A stretch of 54,592 bases of DNA from Nitrospira sp. (GCA_029240595.1 JARDZZ010000002.1:1-54592), one strand, 5' to 3'. Positions 32,372 through 41,498 are shown, numbered from the stretch's first letter. Numbers and translations: made by a program. Notes: generated from the letters alone by a model not told the origin.

Positions 32372-33583
32372 ATGGCAGACACCCATTCAGTTATCGGGAC
32401 CCAAAATAAAAAAGGACAGACATTTACTGATACCTGGAAAATGATGCACGAAGCTCCGCGCACGCCGTCGTTCTTTACAGGCAGCGAGGTCATCAAGGAA
32501 GCGCTTCGGCGGGCCAGCTGTGACGTCATGATTGCGTATCCAATCACGCCGCAAAGCGAAGCTGCCGCACTCATCGGAGAATTGTTTGCCGAAGGCTATA
32601 TCGGAGATTACTTCCGCGGAGAGAGCGAATTTGCCGTCATGTCGCAGTGTGCCGGTGCGGCGTTCGGAGGGGCACGCGTGTTCACGACCACGGCAGGTCC
32701 GGGCACGATGCGCGCCATGGAGAACTTCCCCATGTGGGCCGGTGCCCGCTTGCCAATTCAAATGATTGTCACATGCCGCGGCATCAACTCGCCGCTGTCG
32801 ATTCAACCTGACACGCTGGAAATCGCCTATCTACTCAATACCGGGATGTTGGTCTGGCACGCAGAAACAGCTCAGGACTTCTTCGATTGGATTCTGAAGG
32901 GCTACATGGTGTCGGAAGAACCGGATGTGCATCTGCCGCTGGCCCTCTGTTGCGATGGCTTCTTTGTCACGCATACGAAGGACGTGGTGAATCTCACGCC
33001 GGCCGACATGTGCCTGCCGCCTTATGATCCCTACCGCTCGCCGGTGCCCTGCATGGACATGGAATGTCCGCCGGTTCGCATGATGCGTGATCCGTTCGTC
33101 ATGAAAAGCAATTACATCAGCTATGCGACCCATGCCTCCTGGCAGCAGGAAATTTGGGCGGCGATTGAACGCTCGCGCAAACATTCGATCCACTGGCTCA
33201 ACGGCCTGATCGATACCGAGGACATCGACCAAGAAATTATGATCGTGGCCTCGGGCACGGCGGTGTCGCAAGGACGAGAAGCCATCCGACTTCTGGAGGA
33301 CGAGGGCGTGCGTTGTGGTCTGATCAAGATCAAAACGCTACGGCCCTGGCCGGAAGAAGAGATCCGTGAAGCCACCAAGAACGCCAAGCACATTTTCGTG
33401 CCCGAATTCAACGTTACCGGTTGGTTGGCGAAAGAAATCCGGGCGACGATTCCAAACCCGCATCGTGTACACGCTGGGCCCCATGTGTGCGGAGGCATGA
33501 CCATGCCGCCGGAAATCATTGTATCGGAAATCAAGACGACCCTCGGGATGAAGAGCTTCTCCCTGGCCGGTCGTGGAAGCTGA
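32372..33583 (+). CDS. 2-oxoacid:ferredoxin oxidoreductase, alpha subunit
   Basis: A 403-residue alpha subunit with the pyrimidine-binding and domain II folds of POR/OGOR enzymes. Marks include FTGSEVIKEALRRA, the AYPITPQSEAAALI motif, GESEFAVMSQCAGAAFGGARVFTTTAGPG, and a C-terminal domain with MIVASGTAVSQGREAI ... LIKIKTLRPWPEEEI. In the reductive TCA cycle such enzymes fix CO2 on acetyl-CoA or succinyl-CoA with reduced ferredoxin. Whether this copy uses pyruvate or 2-oxoglutarate cannot be settled by eye. AAAGGAGG precedes the ATG. Confidence 0.92.
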   Translation: MADTHSVIGTQNKKGQTFTDTWKMMHEAPRTPSFFTGSEVIKEALRRASCDVMIAYPITPQSEAAALIGELFAEGYIGDYFRGESEFAVMSQCAGAAFGGARVFTTTAGPGTMRAMENFPMWAGARLPIQMIVTCRGINSPLSIQPDTLEIAYLLNTGMLVWHAETAQDFFDWILKGYMVSEEPDVHLPLALCCDGFFVTHTKDVVNLTPADMCLPPYDPYRSPVPCMDMECPPVRMMRDPFVMKSNYISYATHASWQQEIWAAIERSRKHSIHWLNGLIDTEDIDQEIMIVASGTAVSQGREAIRLLEDEGVRCGLIKIKTLRPWPEEEIREATKNAKHIFVPEFNVTGWLAKEIRATIPNPHRVHAGPHVCGGMTMPPEIIVSEIKTTLGMKSFSLAGRGS

Positions 33584-33634
33584 GCAGCACAAATTTGAAC
33601 TGTTCGCTCCCGCGAGCGAATCTGAGGAGGCCTC

Positions 33635-34537
33635 ATGAGCAAGGAACGGATCAAGATTTCTGAAGACCTGTACGACATCATGCCGTCGGATTATCAAGAT
33701 CTCGTGAAAAGCGCGACCTACGGTAAGGAAGACCGTGGCTGGAAGGATATCGGTTCGTCGAAAGAACTGATCGAACAGCATTCGTTGTGTGCCGGCTGTC
33801 CGGAGTCCATGGCCTTTCGGTATATCCTGGCCTCACTGCCGAATCCCGAAGACACCGTGATGGTCGGTTCAACCGGCTGCACCAGCCTGGTGTTCCCAAT
33901 GGTCGCCGTTCACAACATCCACTCACTGTTCGGCAATCAGAACGCCATCGCTTCGGGCTTGAAACGAGCCCTGAGCGTCCGGTTCCCCGGCCGCGTCAAG
34001 GACGTGGTCGTCCTGGCCGGTGACGGCGCCACGGTCGATATTGGTCTAGACATGACCCTTCAAGCCTGGTTCCGCCAGGAGAAGTTCACGACGATCTGCT
34101 TCGACAACGAACTCTATGCCAACACAGGCGGCCAGGAGAGCGGACTCATGCAGAAGGGCTTCGTCGCCAAAATGGCGCCCGTCGGCAAGCTGTTCGATAA
34201 AGTCCGGCTGCCGGAGATCGCCCGCGAGTCCGGTTGTCATTATGTCGTCAATTGCACGGTCAGCAAGCCGTCACTGGTCGAGAAGGTCATCCGCAACGCC
34301 GTCCATATTGCGCGGGAAATCGGCCCCACCTATCTTCAGCTCTATACGCCGTGCATTCTCGAAATCGGCAAGAACAGCATGGAAGGGCTGCAGGAAATGC
34401 GGGATTCGGAGAAGCCAGCCGAGCGGTTCGCGTACAAGGAATACGTCAGCGAGCCAGCGAAACAATTGTTGGCCGAACTTGCCGCGAAGGACAAGGAGCG
34501 GAAAGCGGCCGCCAAGCAGTTGGCTGGCCAAGCCTAA
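33635..34537 (+). CDS. 2-oxoacid:ferredoxin oxidoreductase, beta (ThDP) subunit
   Basis: A 300-residue beta subunit that binds ThDP. The signature GDGATVDIGLDMTLQAWFR ends in FDNELYANTGGQ, the Mg/ThDP loop. C52 and C55 (LCAGCPE), C82 and a later Cys are candidate ligands for the proximal [4Fe-4S] cluster. NTGGQ resembles OGOR-type beta subunits more than the NTGIQ of pyruvate enzymes, but this is weak evidence. It lies between alpha and gamma genes, as usual. Confidence 0.93.
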   Translation: MSKERIKISEDLYDIMPSDYQDLVKSATYGKEDRGWKDIGSSKELIEQHSLCAGCPESMAFRYILASLPNPEDTVMVGSTGCTSLVFPMVAVHNIHSLFGNQNAIASGLKRALSVRFPGRVKDVVVLAGDGATVDIGLDMTLQAWFRQEKFTTICFDNELYANTGGQESGLMQKGFVAKMAPVGKLFDKVRLPEIARESGCHYVVNCTVSKPSLVEKVIRNAVHIAREIGPTYLQLYTPCILEIGKNSMEGLQEMRDSEKPAERFAYKEYVSEPAKQLLAELAAKDKERKAAAKQLAGQA

Positions 34538-34554
34538 CGGAACCGGAGGCCATC

Positions 34555-35262
34555 ATGATCAAGAAGCGACTCAATATCCGCATGTCAGGCTTGGGCGGGC
34601 AAGGCGCCGTCACCGCGGCGCATGTACTGGCTATGGCCGCCAACCGGGACGGAAAATTTTCTATTTCCAATCCGTTCTTCGGGGCGGAAAAACGGATGGC
34701 GCCGGCCGAGAGCTACTGCCGCATTGGCATTGAACGGATTTACGACCGCGGCGAGCTGGTGTTTCCGGACGTGATCCAGGTGTTCCACCCCCAGGTCATT
34801 ACCATGGGGAAGAGCTATACGATGCCGTTTTATTCCGGCGTCAAGGAGGGCGGTGTCGTCGTCATTAATTCCGCTCAACCTCTGCTCTCAGAAGAGGACG
34901 TCCAACGGCTGAAGGATTTGAATGTTGCCGTGTTTTACATTGCGGGCACCGAGCTTGCCATTGAAGTTGCCGGCACTGAGTTATCGACCAACATGGCCAT
35001 GATCGGATCGGTATCAGGCATCACCAAATGCGTCACGATGGACGCCCTCGATGGCGCCCTTCAGGAGCGGTTCGGGAAGAAGTTTGTCGCGTCAGGCGGC
35101 ACTGCCTCTCTCGACGAAGCGATCAAGAAGAAATTCGCGAAGAAAGAAATGCTGCTCGCTAAGAATCTTGCGACCGTGAAGCGTGCCTACGAGATCGCAA
35201 GCGAATGGGCCGAAAAGAACAAGGTTGAGTTGCAGGTCGGCAATCCGGCCGTTGCCGCGTAA
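34555..35262 (+). CDS. 2-oxoacid:ferredoxin oxidoreductase, gamma subunit
   Basis: A 235-residue gamma subunit. The N-terminus LNIRMSGLGGQGAVTAAHVLA is the family signature for the CoA-binding domain III, followed by SNPFFGAEKRMAPAESYCRIG. A Lys-rich C-terminal helix extends it. The ATG (MIKKRLNIR, GGAGG upstream) lies 17 bases after the beta gene; an overlapping longer frame was rejected. Confidence 0.93.
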   Translation: MIKKRLNIRMSGLGGQGAVTAAHVLAMAANRDGKFSISNPFFGAEKRMAPAESYCRIGIERIYDRGELVFPDVIQVFHPQVITMGKSYTMPFYSGVKEGGVVVINSAQPLLSEEDVQRLKDLNVAVFYIAGTELAIEVAGTELSTNMAMIGSVSGITKCVTMDALDGALQERFGKKFVASGGTASLDEAIKKKFAKKEMLLAKNLATVKRAYEIASEWAEKNKVELQVGNPAVAA

Positions 35263-35280
35263 GAAAGGGAACGAACTGTA

Positions 35281-35559
35281 ATGTATAACGTCGCGCAAGT
35301 CATCGACGAAAAATGTACAGCCAAGAAAGGCTGTCGCCTCTGCATCATGTATTGCCCCGAGGCGAACTGCCTCGATCTCAACTCGGGCAAGATGGTGGCG
35401 GAAGTCAACATCGATCGCTGCAAAGGGTGTGAGTTGTGCGTGGTAGTGTGTAACGCTGCCAAGCACGAAGCTATTTTGATGCAGGCCGTGAGTGCGACCG
35501 GGCAGTTGATGTCGAAAAAGGGAGAATCGGCAGCCCTCGGACAAGCCTACCAGGGGTAA
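35281..35559 (+). CDS. 2-oxoacid:ferredoxin oxidoreductase, ferredoxin-like subunit
   Basis: A 92-residue 2[4Fe-4S] protein. The second cluster motif is regular (C47, C50, C53, C57). The first has C12, C18, C21 and C25-Pro, with five instead of two residues between the first two cysteines. It passes electrons between the catalytic subunits and external ferredoxin. It is the last gene of the operon, just before the terminator. Confidence 0.92.
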   Translation: MYNVAQVIDEKCTAKKGCRLCIMYCPEANCLDLNSGKMVAEVNIDRCKGCELCVVVCNAAKHEAILMQAVSATGQLMSKKGESAALGQAYQG

Positions 35560-35581
35560 CCGATCTCACAAAGTATTGAAC

Positions 35582-35613
35582 AACCCCATAGCGTTCGCGC
35601 TATGGGGTTTTTT
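35582..35613 (+). terminator. Intrinsic terminator of the oxidoreductase operon
   Basis: AACCCCATAGCG pairs with CGCTATGGGGTT around a TTCG tetraloop and continues into a T-tract. Confidence 0.95.
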
Positions 35614-35633
35614 GTTGGTGGACGAGGTGCAGT

Positions 35634-35906
35634 ATGGCAGGCGATGAAGATAATATTATTGATGAATTGCTGAAGGAAATCTCCGGTCTTATCTTGGAGT
35701 ACCCCAAGGCCATCGAGCGCCGTGCCGCCGTTATCCAAGCGACCGGCAAGGATCCGGAGCTGGTTGAGAAACTGGTCAAGGCAGCGGACACAATGCGGGA
35801 CAGCGGCAACCTCTATCTCACGTGGGCTAAGCATTATGCTGCCCTGGCGCAGGGCAACACAGATGCCTCTTCTGACGAGGACGAAACAGAAGATTTCGAC
35901 GTCTAA
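35634..35906 (+). CDS. Small acidic protein of unknown function
   Basis: A 90-residue soluble, mostly helical protein starting MAGDEDNIIDELLKEISGL, with an acidic tail (DASSDEDETEDFDV). I do not recognise the family. GAGGTG lies a few bases before the ATG. It stands between a terminator and tRNA-Asn, so it should have its own promoter; none is obvious in the 20 bases before it, and read-through from the oxidoreductase operon is possible. Confidence 0.65.
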   Translation: MAGDEDNIIDELLKEISGLILEYPKAIERRAAVIQATGKDPELVEKLVKAADTMRDSGNLYLTWAKHYAALAQGNTDASSDEDETEDFDV

Positions 35907-35934
35907 AAAAGGTCTCCCCCTTCTTCGAGTAGTT

Positions 35935-35943
35935 TGTTAGAAT
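35935..35943 (+). promoter_or_regulatory. Possible extended -10 promoter of tRNA-Asn
   Basis: TG-T-TAGAAT lies 26 bases before the tRNA. No good -35 is seen, as expected for extended -10 sites. Confidence 0.35.
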
Positions 35944-35969
35944 GACTCCCTCTTCAAATTGAACCTCGT

Positions 35970-36045
35970 TCCCCGGTAGCTCAGTTGGTAGAGCAGCCGG
36001 CTGTTAACCGGCTGGTCGCAGGTTCGAGTCCTGCCCGGGGAGCCA
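35970..36045 (+). tRNA. tRNA-Asn (GTT)
   Basis: A 76-nt cloverleaf with acceptor TCCCCGG/CCGGGGA, anticodon loop CTGTTAA (GTT), T loop GGTTCGAGTCC, discriminator G and encoded CCA. Confidence 0.97.
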
Positions 36046-36300
36046 GTCTAGCCACATGATCGCTCCAAACTTGCTGCTGCGAGAAAATGGTCATGTCTTG
36101 TGTGTGTCTTTTCTGGATCAGTCAGACCTTCGTTCATCATCGAAACTTTGGCATAGACCCCGTCGCATCTCATCGCCAGACGGTGTGACATCGGGTGAAG
36201 TCAGACACTTTTCGTCCGCTGGTCCGTACGGGAACACGAATATGCTCTCCTCATCTCGAAAAGGAGTGATGAATGCAGCAGAACGCGAGGAGGAGACACG

Positions 36301-37506
36301 TTGAACCCGCCTCCCATGCACCTCCCGGACATCCTGTTGGCCATCACCCTCCTGTTGACGATCAGCGCCGTCATGATTCCTCTTGCACGGCGCGTGGGTA
36401 TCGGGCCTGAGCTCGGCTTGTTACTGTCAGGCGTGGTGCTCGGACTCCCGCATCTTCTCGCCCCCGCCCACGTGGCACGCTTGCGGGAGCTCTCAGAATT
36501 GGGCGTGGTGTTTTTTTTGTTTGTCATCGGCCTTGAGCTGGATCTCAGACAAGCCTGGTCGTTACGGCGGTACGCTCTGGGCATGGGCGTGCTGCAAGTG
36601 GCGGTGACAGGCATCCTGCTGATGCTTTATTGGCGATGGTTCAGCCAGAGCTGGTCCTTAGGGCTGTTGCTCGGACTCGTGTTGGCCAACTCCTCAACGG
36701 CGCTGGTCATTCAAATTCTGGAAAGGAAAAACGAGCTCGACCAGGAGCATGGCCAAGCCTCGTTTGCCGTTCTTTTGTTTCAGGATTTGACCGTTGTGCC
36801 CATCATCGCCCTTGTGCCTCTGCTGGCAGGAACGGGATCGACGGACGTCCATTCATTGTGGCAGGTATTGCCGGCCGTCGGCGCAGTGGCCCTGCTTTTC
36901 TTCGTTGGGCGGAAAATCTGTCCGTGGCTGTTCAGCCTGGCAAGCGAGAAACACATGAGTGAAACCTTCACGGCGGTCCTGTTCATCGCCGTATTGGGCA
37001 GCGCCTGGGTCGCCTCTCGCATGGGTCTGTCGATGGCGCTAGGCGCGTTCCTGATGGGAGTCGCCTTGTCCGGCACAGAACAGCGGCATCAACTCAGAAA
37101 TGAAGTCATCCCTTTCAAAAATTTGTTGCTGGGACTTTTCTTCGTCGCCGTAGGCCTTACAGTCGATGTGAGCGTCTTAACCGAACATCCCGTGAGAATC
37201 CTCATGCATGTTCTGGTGATCGTAGTCGTGAAGGTTGCCGTCCTGTACCTCGCGGCCCGGATCATCCGGATGGAACATGGACCCGCTGCGCGCGTAGCCT
37301 TTCTTCTTGCACAGGCCGGAGAATTCGGCTTCGTCATCCTGGGAACCCTACTCGCTTCCAACGTCATCACTCCCGCCCAGTTTGGCAACGGGATCATGGT
37401 GATCGCGCTGACTACCATCATGACGCCGTTGCTCGATTCCATGGGAATAGCCTGGAGTCGGCTCTATCGACCGGTCATGCCGGGAGCGAAGGCCTCAACG
37501 TCTTAA
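36301..37506 (+). CDS. CPA2-family cation:proton antiporter (KefB-like membrane domain)
   Basis: A 401-residue inner-membrane protein with about 12 hydrophobic helices. Family marks are GPELGLLLSGVVLGLPHL, FLFVIGLELDL, ANSSTALVIQIL and the LLFQDLTVVP motif with its ion-binding Asp. It ends after the membrane domain, so there is no RCK/TrkA-N ligand-binding domain as in KefB/KefC. TTG at 36301 was preferred, since GAGGAGGAG lies six bases before it; the first ATG is 15 bases farther in. Substrate (K+ or Na+) is unknown. The 255 bases upstream, after tRNA-Asn, hold no convincing gene. Confidence 0.88.
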   Translation: MNPPPMHLPDILLAITLLLTISAVMIPLARRVGIGPELGLLLSGVVLGLPHLLAPAHVARLRELSELGVVFFLFVIGLELDLRQAWSLRRYALGMGVLQVAVTGILLMLYWRWFSQSWSLGLLLGLVLANSSTALVIQILERKNELDQEHGQASFAVLLFQDLTVVPIIALVPLLAGTGSTDVHSLWQVLPAVGAVALLFFVGRKICPWLFSLASEKHMSETFTAVLFIAVLGSAWVASRMGLSMALGAFLMGVALSGTEQRHQLRNEVIPFKNLLLGLFFVAVGLTVDVSVLTEHPVRILMHVLVIVVVKVAVLYLAARIIRMEHGPAARVAFLLAQAGEFGFVILGTLLASNVITPAQFGNGIMVIALTTIMTPLLDSMGIAWSRLYRPVMPGAKASTS

Positions 37507-37515
37507 AGGAGGACT

Positions 37516-38547
37516 GTGACCGAAGGGAAGTGCCAAAGAACGGTCAATCACGCTCGCGATGCGGAAGCGATGGAATTGCCGGCGTTCGTTCCCGCTCGCC
37601 CGATTCGGAATCATCATCTCATGACCGTTGTGCCTCGGTACTGGTCGAGAGGACCGCTGTTGGCCGGCATCCCGGTTGAGCGGCGGCTCTTTCGGACCGA
37701 GCCGGATACGCAGATCGTCGGTTTCTGCCACTGGCAGGACAATCGGTGGTCAGCACAAACGATGCTCCTCTTGCATGGGCTTGAAGGCTGTTGCGATTCA
37801 CATTATATGCATGGCATTGCGGCGAAAGCCTACAAGGCAGGGCTGAATGTGGTGCGCTTAAATCAACGTACCTGTGGAGGCACGGAACATCTGTCTCCCA
37901 CTTTGTACAACAGCGGCCTCAGTGCAGATTACCGGAGCGTGCTGCAGGAATTAGCCGCTGAGCAGATGCACCGCATCTGGCTCGTCGGATATTCCATGGG
38001 CGGTAATTTGCTCCTCAAGGCCACCGGTGAACTGGGCCGAAGCCAACCGGCCCTTGCGGGCACCGTCGTGGTGTGTCCGAATATCGATCCAACCCTGTGT
38101 GTCCGCGAATTGGAACGGCCGGCGAACTGGCTCTATCATCGTCACTTCCTGACACGGCTTAAGGCGCGCGTACAGCGGAAGGCGTCGCTGTCGCCGGGCA
38201 GGTGGGATCTGAAGGGCTTGCGGGCCATTACGCGCATCAGTGAATTCGACGACCGTTACACGGCACCAGACGGCGGGTATCGCGATGCGGCAGACTACTA
38301 CGATCGTTCAGGTGCTCGTCACGTCCTCCACAGCATTGCGGTCCCCACGACGATCATCACCGCGCAAGATGATCCCTTTATTCCCTACTCCATGTTCCTG
38401 ACTCCCTCCGTACAGCAAAATCCATCCATCCGTTTGCTCGCTCCTACTCATGGCGGCCATTGCGGATTTTTTCAGACGAGACGAAATGAAGAGGACCGGT
38501 ATTGGGTGGAAAACCGAATCGTCGAGATTGTAAGAGGACGGGGATAG
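37516..38547 (+). CDS. YheT-family alpha/beta hydrolase
   Basis: A 343-residue alpha/beta hydrolase. The nucleophile is in VGYSMGGNLLLK; LLLHGLEGCCDSHY is the oxyanion side, and the catalytic His is in APTHGGHCGFF. This layout matches the YheT/UPF0017 esterase family. GTG start with AAAGGAGG; nine bases after the antiporter gene, so one transcript. Confidence 0.9.
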   Translation: MTEGKCQRTVNHARDAEAMELPAFVPARPIRNHHLMTVVPRYWSRGPLLAGIPVERRLFRTEPDTQIVGFCHWQDNRWSAQTMLLLHGLEGCCDSHYMHGIAAKAYKAGLNVVRLNQRTCGGTEHLSPTLYNSGLSADYRSVLQELAAEQMHRIWLVGYSMGGNLLLKATGELGRSQPALAGTVVVCPNIDPTLCVRELERPANWLYHRHFLTRLKARVQRKASLSPGRWDLKGLRAITRISEFDDRYTAPDGGYRDAADYYDRSGARHVLHSIAVPTTIITAQDDPFIPYSMFLTPSVQQNPSIRLLAPTHGGHCGFFQTRRNEEDRYWVENRIVEIVRGRG

Positions 38548-38552
38548 GACAA

Positions 38553-38579
38553 CCGGCTGCTTCCGTATGAAGCAGCCGG
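38553..38579. terminator. Shared hairpin between convergent genes
   Basis: CCGGCTGCTTC and GAAGCAGCCGG form a perfect 11-bp stem around CGTAT. There is no T-tract on either side. It sits between convergent stops and may serve both strands. Confidence 0.5.
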
Positions 38580-38590
38580 ATACGCAATGG

Positions 38591-39049
38591 CTATGCAGCT
38601 TTTCTCAGCCGCCGCGGTTCGGCCGATGCGATCTGTGGCGCGCACTTTTGGAGCCAGGTCAAGATCAACCAGCCGCAGCAGACGATGAGCCCGATGATAA
38701 ATGTCCAGTTATACGTCTCCTTGCCCGACTTACCGAGAAAGGGCTGAGAGACATACAACAGGACATGATAGGCGAGCCCGACGAGGATGAGAGTCGTCAC
38801 CGGCAAAATCAGTGATCGATAGGCGACCAGCCACTTCCACTCTTCGGGCGGATCAGCCGCAAGTTGCCGTGCTCCAAACCAGGCCAATATGATGCCGGTG
38901 CCGTAACCCATGAATTGAACCACATCAGACGCGTGCAGTTTTCCCACCGCAGTGTCCCGAAAGAGAGGTAAATGCCCTAACACGACAGCCAATAGTATCG
39001 CCAACATCATGGCCACTCCATATTCCATCATCCATCGCTTTGCTTTCAT
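38591..39049 (-). CDS. Small membrane protein of unknown function
   Basis: A 152-residue protein with four likely membrane helices (MLAILLAVVLGHLPLF; VVQFMGYGTGIILAWFGA; SLILPVTTLILVGLAYHVLL; WTFIIGLIVCCGWLILTW). No family recognised. GGAGG precedes the ATG. It lies 117 bases after pafA on the same strand. A TGCTATGCT sequence near 39100 could be an extended -10 site of its own. Confidence 0.75.
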   Translation of the reverse strand: MKAKRWMMEYGVAMMLAILLAVVLGHLPLFRDTAVGKLHASDVVQFMGYGTGIILAWFGARQLAADPPEEWKWLVAYRSLILPVTTLILVGLAYHVLLYVSQPFLGKSGKETYNWTFIIGLIVCCGWLILTWLQKCAPQIASAEPRRLRKAA

Positions 39050-39166
39050 GCTGAACCTCCTCCACGTAGTTCCCACGCGGTTAAACCAGCTATAAGCATA
39101 GCACCGGACGATTTTCCCACGGTGAATCAAGACTTTAAGCTTGAATCAGGCAGTTAACTGGCGGGC

Positions 39167-40651
39167 TTACGGTCTGACGAGATGAGAGCGGACTTCCTGC
39201 GCATAACTCTTGAAAGGATCCGGCATGGGAAAGGGCTCCAGCCCGCGTAACTGGAAGATCGACCAATTGATGACATAAGACGGGAACAACCGTTCTTCTT
39301 TCCGTGCAGCTTCCGGTTCTGCCGGGGGCCCACAGGTCAACAAGTGCTTGACCAGTTCGCCCCGACCGAACGCGCGGGTGTTGCGGGGAGGATGCTCCAT
39401 CGCCAGTTCCACGGCCTTGTCCGTCGTCAGGCGCGGCACTCGCCCTTCTTGCAGCAATCCATAGTACAGCCCTTTCTCAGAGTTGAGATTATGGTACTCC
39501 AGATCCAAGCTCTTCAGCATTGGATCGCTCCACTCGAGCTTTTCCGCCTCCCGGAAATTCTCCAACAACCACAATTTCGACGCCCAGTCGACACGTCCCA
39601 CAAGGCAGCCGTAATCCCCCCGGAGATCTTGCAAGACGGCTTCCCATTGTTCGAGTACCCAGTCTGTTTCATCGTCCTGCCCTGTGCAATGCATCTTTGC
39701 GGCAGCCAGGAACTGCTCCTGAATGTCGATGGCGGAAATGCGCTTGCCGGACTGCAGCCGCAGGATCCATTCGCGATCCTGGTCCTGGGAGATTTCCTGC
39801 AACGCCTCAACGGGTTCGTCGAGATCAAGATCGCGGGGGCCCTTGCCTTCCTCGATCAGTTGCAACACCAATCCGGTCGTTCCGAGTTTCAAGGCTGTCG
39901 CATACTCGGCCATGTTCGAATCGCCCAGCAAGAGGTGGATGCGGCGGTACTGGTTCGGGTCGGCCAAGGGCTCGTCCCGGGTGTTTACGATCGCGCGGTT
40001 CTGCTGCACCCATTCAAAGAAATCGTTGACGATGTGGTCCGCCCGTTGTGAAATTTGAAAAGGGAGCTGGGCGGATTGGGACCGATGGCCTAGCGCCGCC
40101 CGCGGCACGATCAACCGATCCATCTGTATCCAGGCATCCTGGGGGCTTGCCGCCCCGACACGGCCTGAACCGGTGAAAATCTGCCTGGTCACCAGAAACG
40201 TTACGAGCGGCGCGAGACCACGCCGGCTGAACGGGAATCGGCGAGTGACCAAGTAGTTTTCGTGAGAGCCAAATGTGGCGTCCGTCTCATGGTCGACGTT
40301 GTTTCTGATCAACGAAACCTGATCACCCAGTCCGAGATCGTGGACGGCCCGTTGCAAAATGGTATCTCCGGCTCGATCGCTGGCCACGAGGTCGGTCAGC
40401 GAATGGCATTCCGGCGAGGCATACTCCAAATGCCCCATGTCGAGATAAATCCGTCCGGCATTCGTCAAGAAACCGCCGTTCCCCGGCGGCTCATCGTGCC
40501 CGCGATGATGCAGATCCAGCACGCCCTGCCGCTGAACGTGGAAGACATGATCACGGATTTGGTGCGCGAACCAGGTCGGTGAGTGGTCAGGCCGGTCTTG
40601 ATGGACCAGAAGTCCATACTCCGTCTCCAACCCAAAAATGCGTTTGAGCAT
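39167..40651 (-). CDS. pafA: Pup/UBact--protein ligase
   Basis: PafA joins the C-terminal Glu side chain of the Pup-like tag to substrate lysines with ATP. The 494-residue glutamine-synthetase-like protein begins MLKRIFGLETEYG. It has RIYLDMGHLEYASPEC with the catalytic Asp, NTRDEPLADPNQYRRIHLLLGDSNMAEYATALKLGTT, and a C-terminal NWSIFQL ... DPFKSY. It lacks the Dop-specific RWDY...DARGF loop region, which separates it from the second paralogue at 42534. It is longer than mycobacterial PafA and sits at the end of the proteasome operon, four bases after prcA. Confidence 0.92.
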   Translation of the reverse strand: MLKRIFGLETEYGLLVHQDRPDHSPTWFAHQIRDHVFHVQRQGVLDLHHRGHDEPPGNGGFLTNAGRIYLDMGHLEYASPECHSLTDLVASDRAGDTILQRAVHDLGLGDQVSLIRNNVDHETDATFGSHENYLVTRRFPFSRRGLAPLVTFLVTRQIFTGSGRVGAASPQDAWIQMDRLIVPRAALGHRSQSAQLPFQISQRADHIVNDFFEWVQQNRAIVNTRDEPLADPNQYRRIHLLLGDSNMAEYATALKLGTTGLVLQLIEEGKGPRDLDLDEPVEALQEISQDQDREWILRLQSGKRISAIDIQEQFLAAAKMHCTGQDDETDWVLEQWEAVLQDLRGDYGCLVGRVDWASKLWLLENFREAEKLEWSDPMLKSLDLEYHNLNSEKGLYYGLLQEGRVPRLTTDKAVELAMEHPPRNTRAFGRGELVKHLLTCGPPAEPEAARKEERLFPSYVINWSIFQLRGLEPFPMPDPFKSYAQEVRSHLVRP

Positions 40652-40655
40652 GGCG

Positions 40656-41462
40656 TTACAGCGAGCTCTTTTTAATGTCCTGCGGCAGCAGCCGGCCGAG
40701 TTCTTCTGCCGTCAGTGCCCGATACTTCGAAGATCCTGGCTGAGTCCGATCTAGCACGGCGCCTTCAAGTGTTTTCTCGGCCACCGCTTCACGGACATAG
40801 GCATAGAGTCCGGCCGCATCGGGGGGCGGAGACCCGGCTGCGGCCCCCTCCACGTTCTCCGCTGCCAGGGCATTGCGCTGCGATCGATCACCCACGGCCC
40901 AAGCCTGAAGTGCAGTTCCGACCGCCTGGTCCAGCGGGAGTTGCATCGTCCCGGACTTCCGGAGATACGCCAGCATGTCTTGCTCAACCGATTTCGACGC
41001 AGCCAGAACCGCGCAGTGTGGACCTTCCTCAAACGTGCCATCGTAGTTGATGACCAGAAAGATGTCTTTACCCGGTTTCTGCCCGAGTTCCGCCAACAGG
41101 ATCTTCACGATGAACGGAGCCTTGAAGACCTCCTCGAAGGCCTGTTTGATTACCGGCGCGATGCCATACTTCACCATGCGGCTGCCCGTGACATCCGACG
41201 GTGAGCGGTTGAATCCCTCGACATGCGCCATTTCCAAGAGGCTAAATCTGAGCTTTTCCAAATCTGCCGGATGTCCCATGCCTCCCAATGCCAGCCGGTC
41301 ATAGATTTCATACAGTTTTGGCGTGCCCTTGCTCACCGTCAACATGAGAATGCCCGCGTCATACGCCAGCGCCACGACGGGGCTGCCCTGGGTAAATTGT
41401 TCATCGAGGTAGTGGCGCCGATTGCCAACCGCTTCTACCCACTTATAGGGCTCTTCATACAT
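40656..41462 (-). CDS. prcA: Proteasome alpha subunit
   Basis: A 268-residue alpha-type subunit forming the outer rings and gate of the 20S core. SPVVALAYDAGILMLTV and KLYEIYDRLALGGMGHPAD follow the actinobacterial PrcA pattern. There is no N-terminal catalytic Thr. The N-terminal segment before SPVVAL, about 25 residues, probably forms the gate. It lies 36 bases after prcB. Confidence 0.94.
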   Translation of the reverse strand: MYEEPYKWVEAVGNRRHYLDEQFTQGSPVVALAYDAGILMLTVSKGTPKLYEIYDRLALGGMGHPADLEKLRFSLLEMAHVEGFNRSPSDVTGSRMVKYGIAPVIKQAFEEVFKAPFIVKILLAELGQKPGKDIFLVINYDGTFEEGPHCAVLAASKSVEQDMLAYLRKSGTMQLPLDQAVGTALQAWAVGDRSQRNALAAENVEGAAAGSPPPDAAGLYAYVREAVAEKTLEGAVLDRTQPGSSKYRALTAEELGRLLPQDIKKSSL

Positions 41463-41498
41463 CGGTCCGCTCTCCGATAACTACCGAGTCGAAAACTC

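Noticed and set aside
36056-36304. Plus-strand frame of 82 codons ending inside the antiporter TTG start
   Set aside because: The overlap with the TTG suggests coupling, and an AAAAGGAG lies before an internal ATG at 36269 (12 codons), but spacing is only two bases and the peptide looks random. Not called as a leader peptide.
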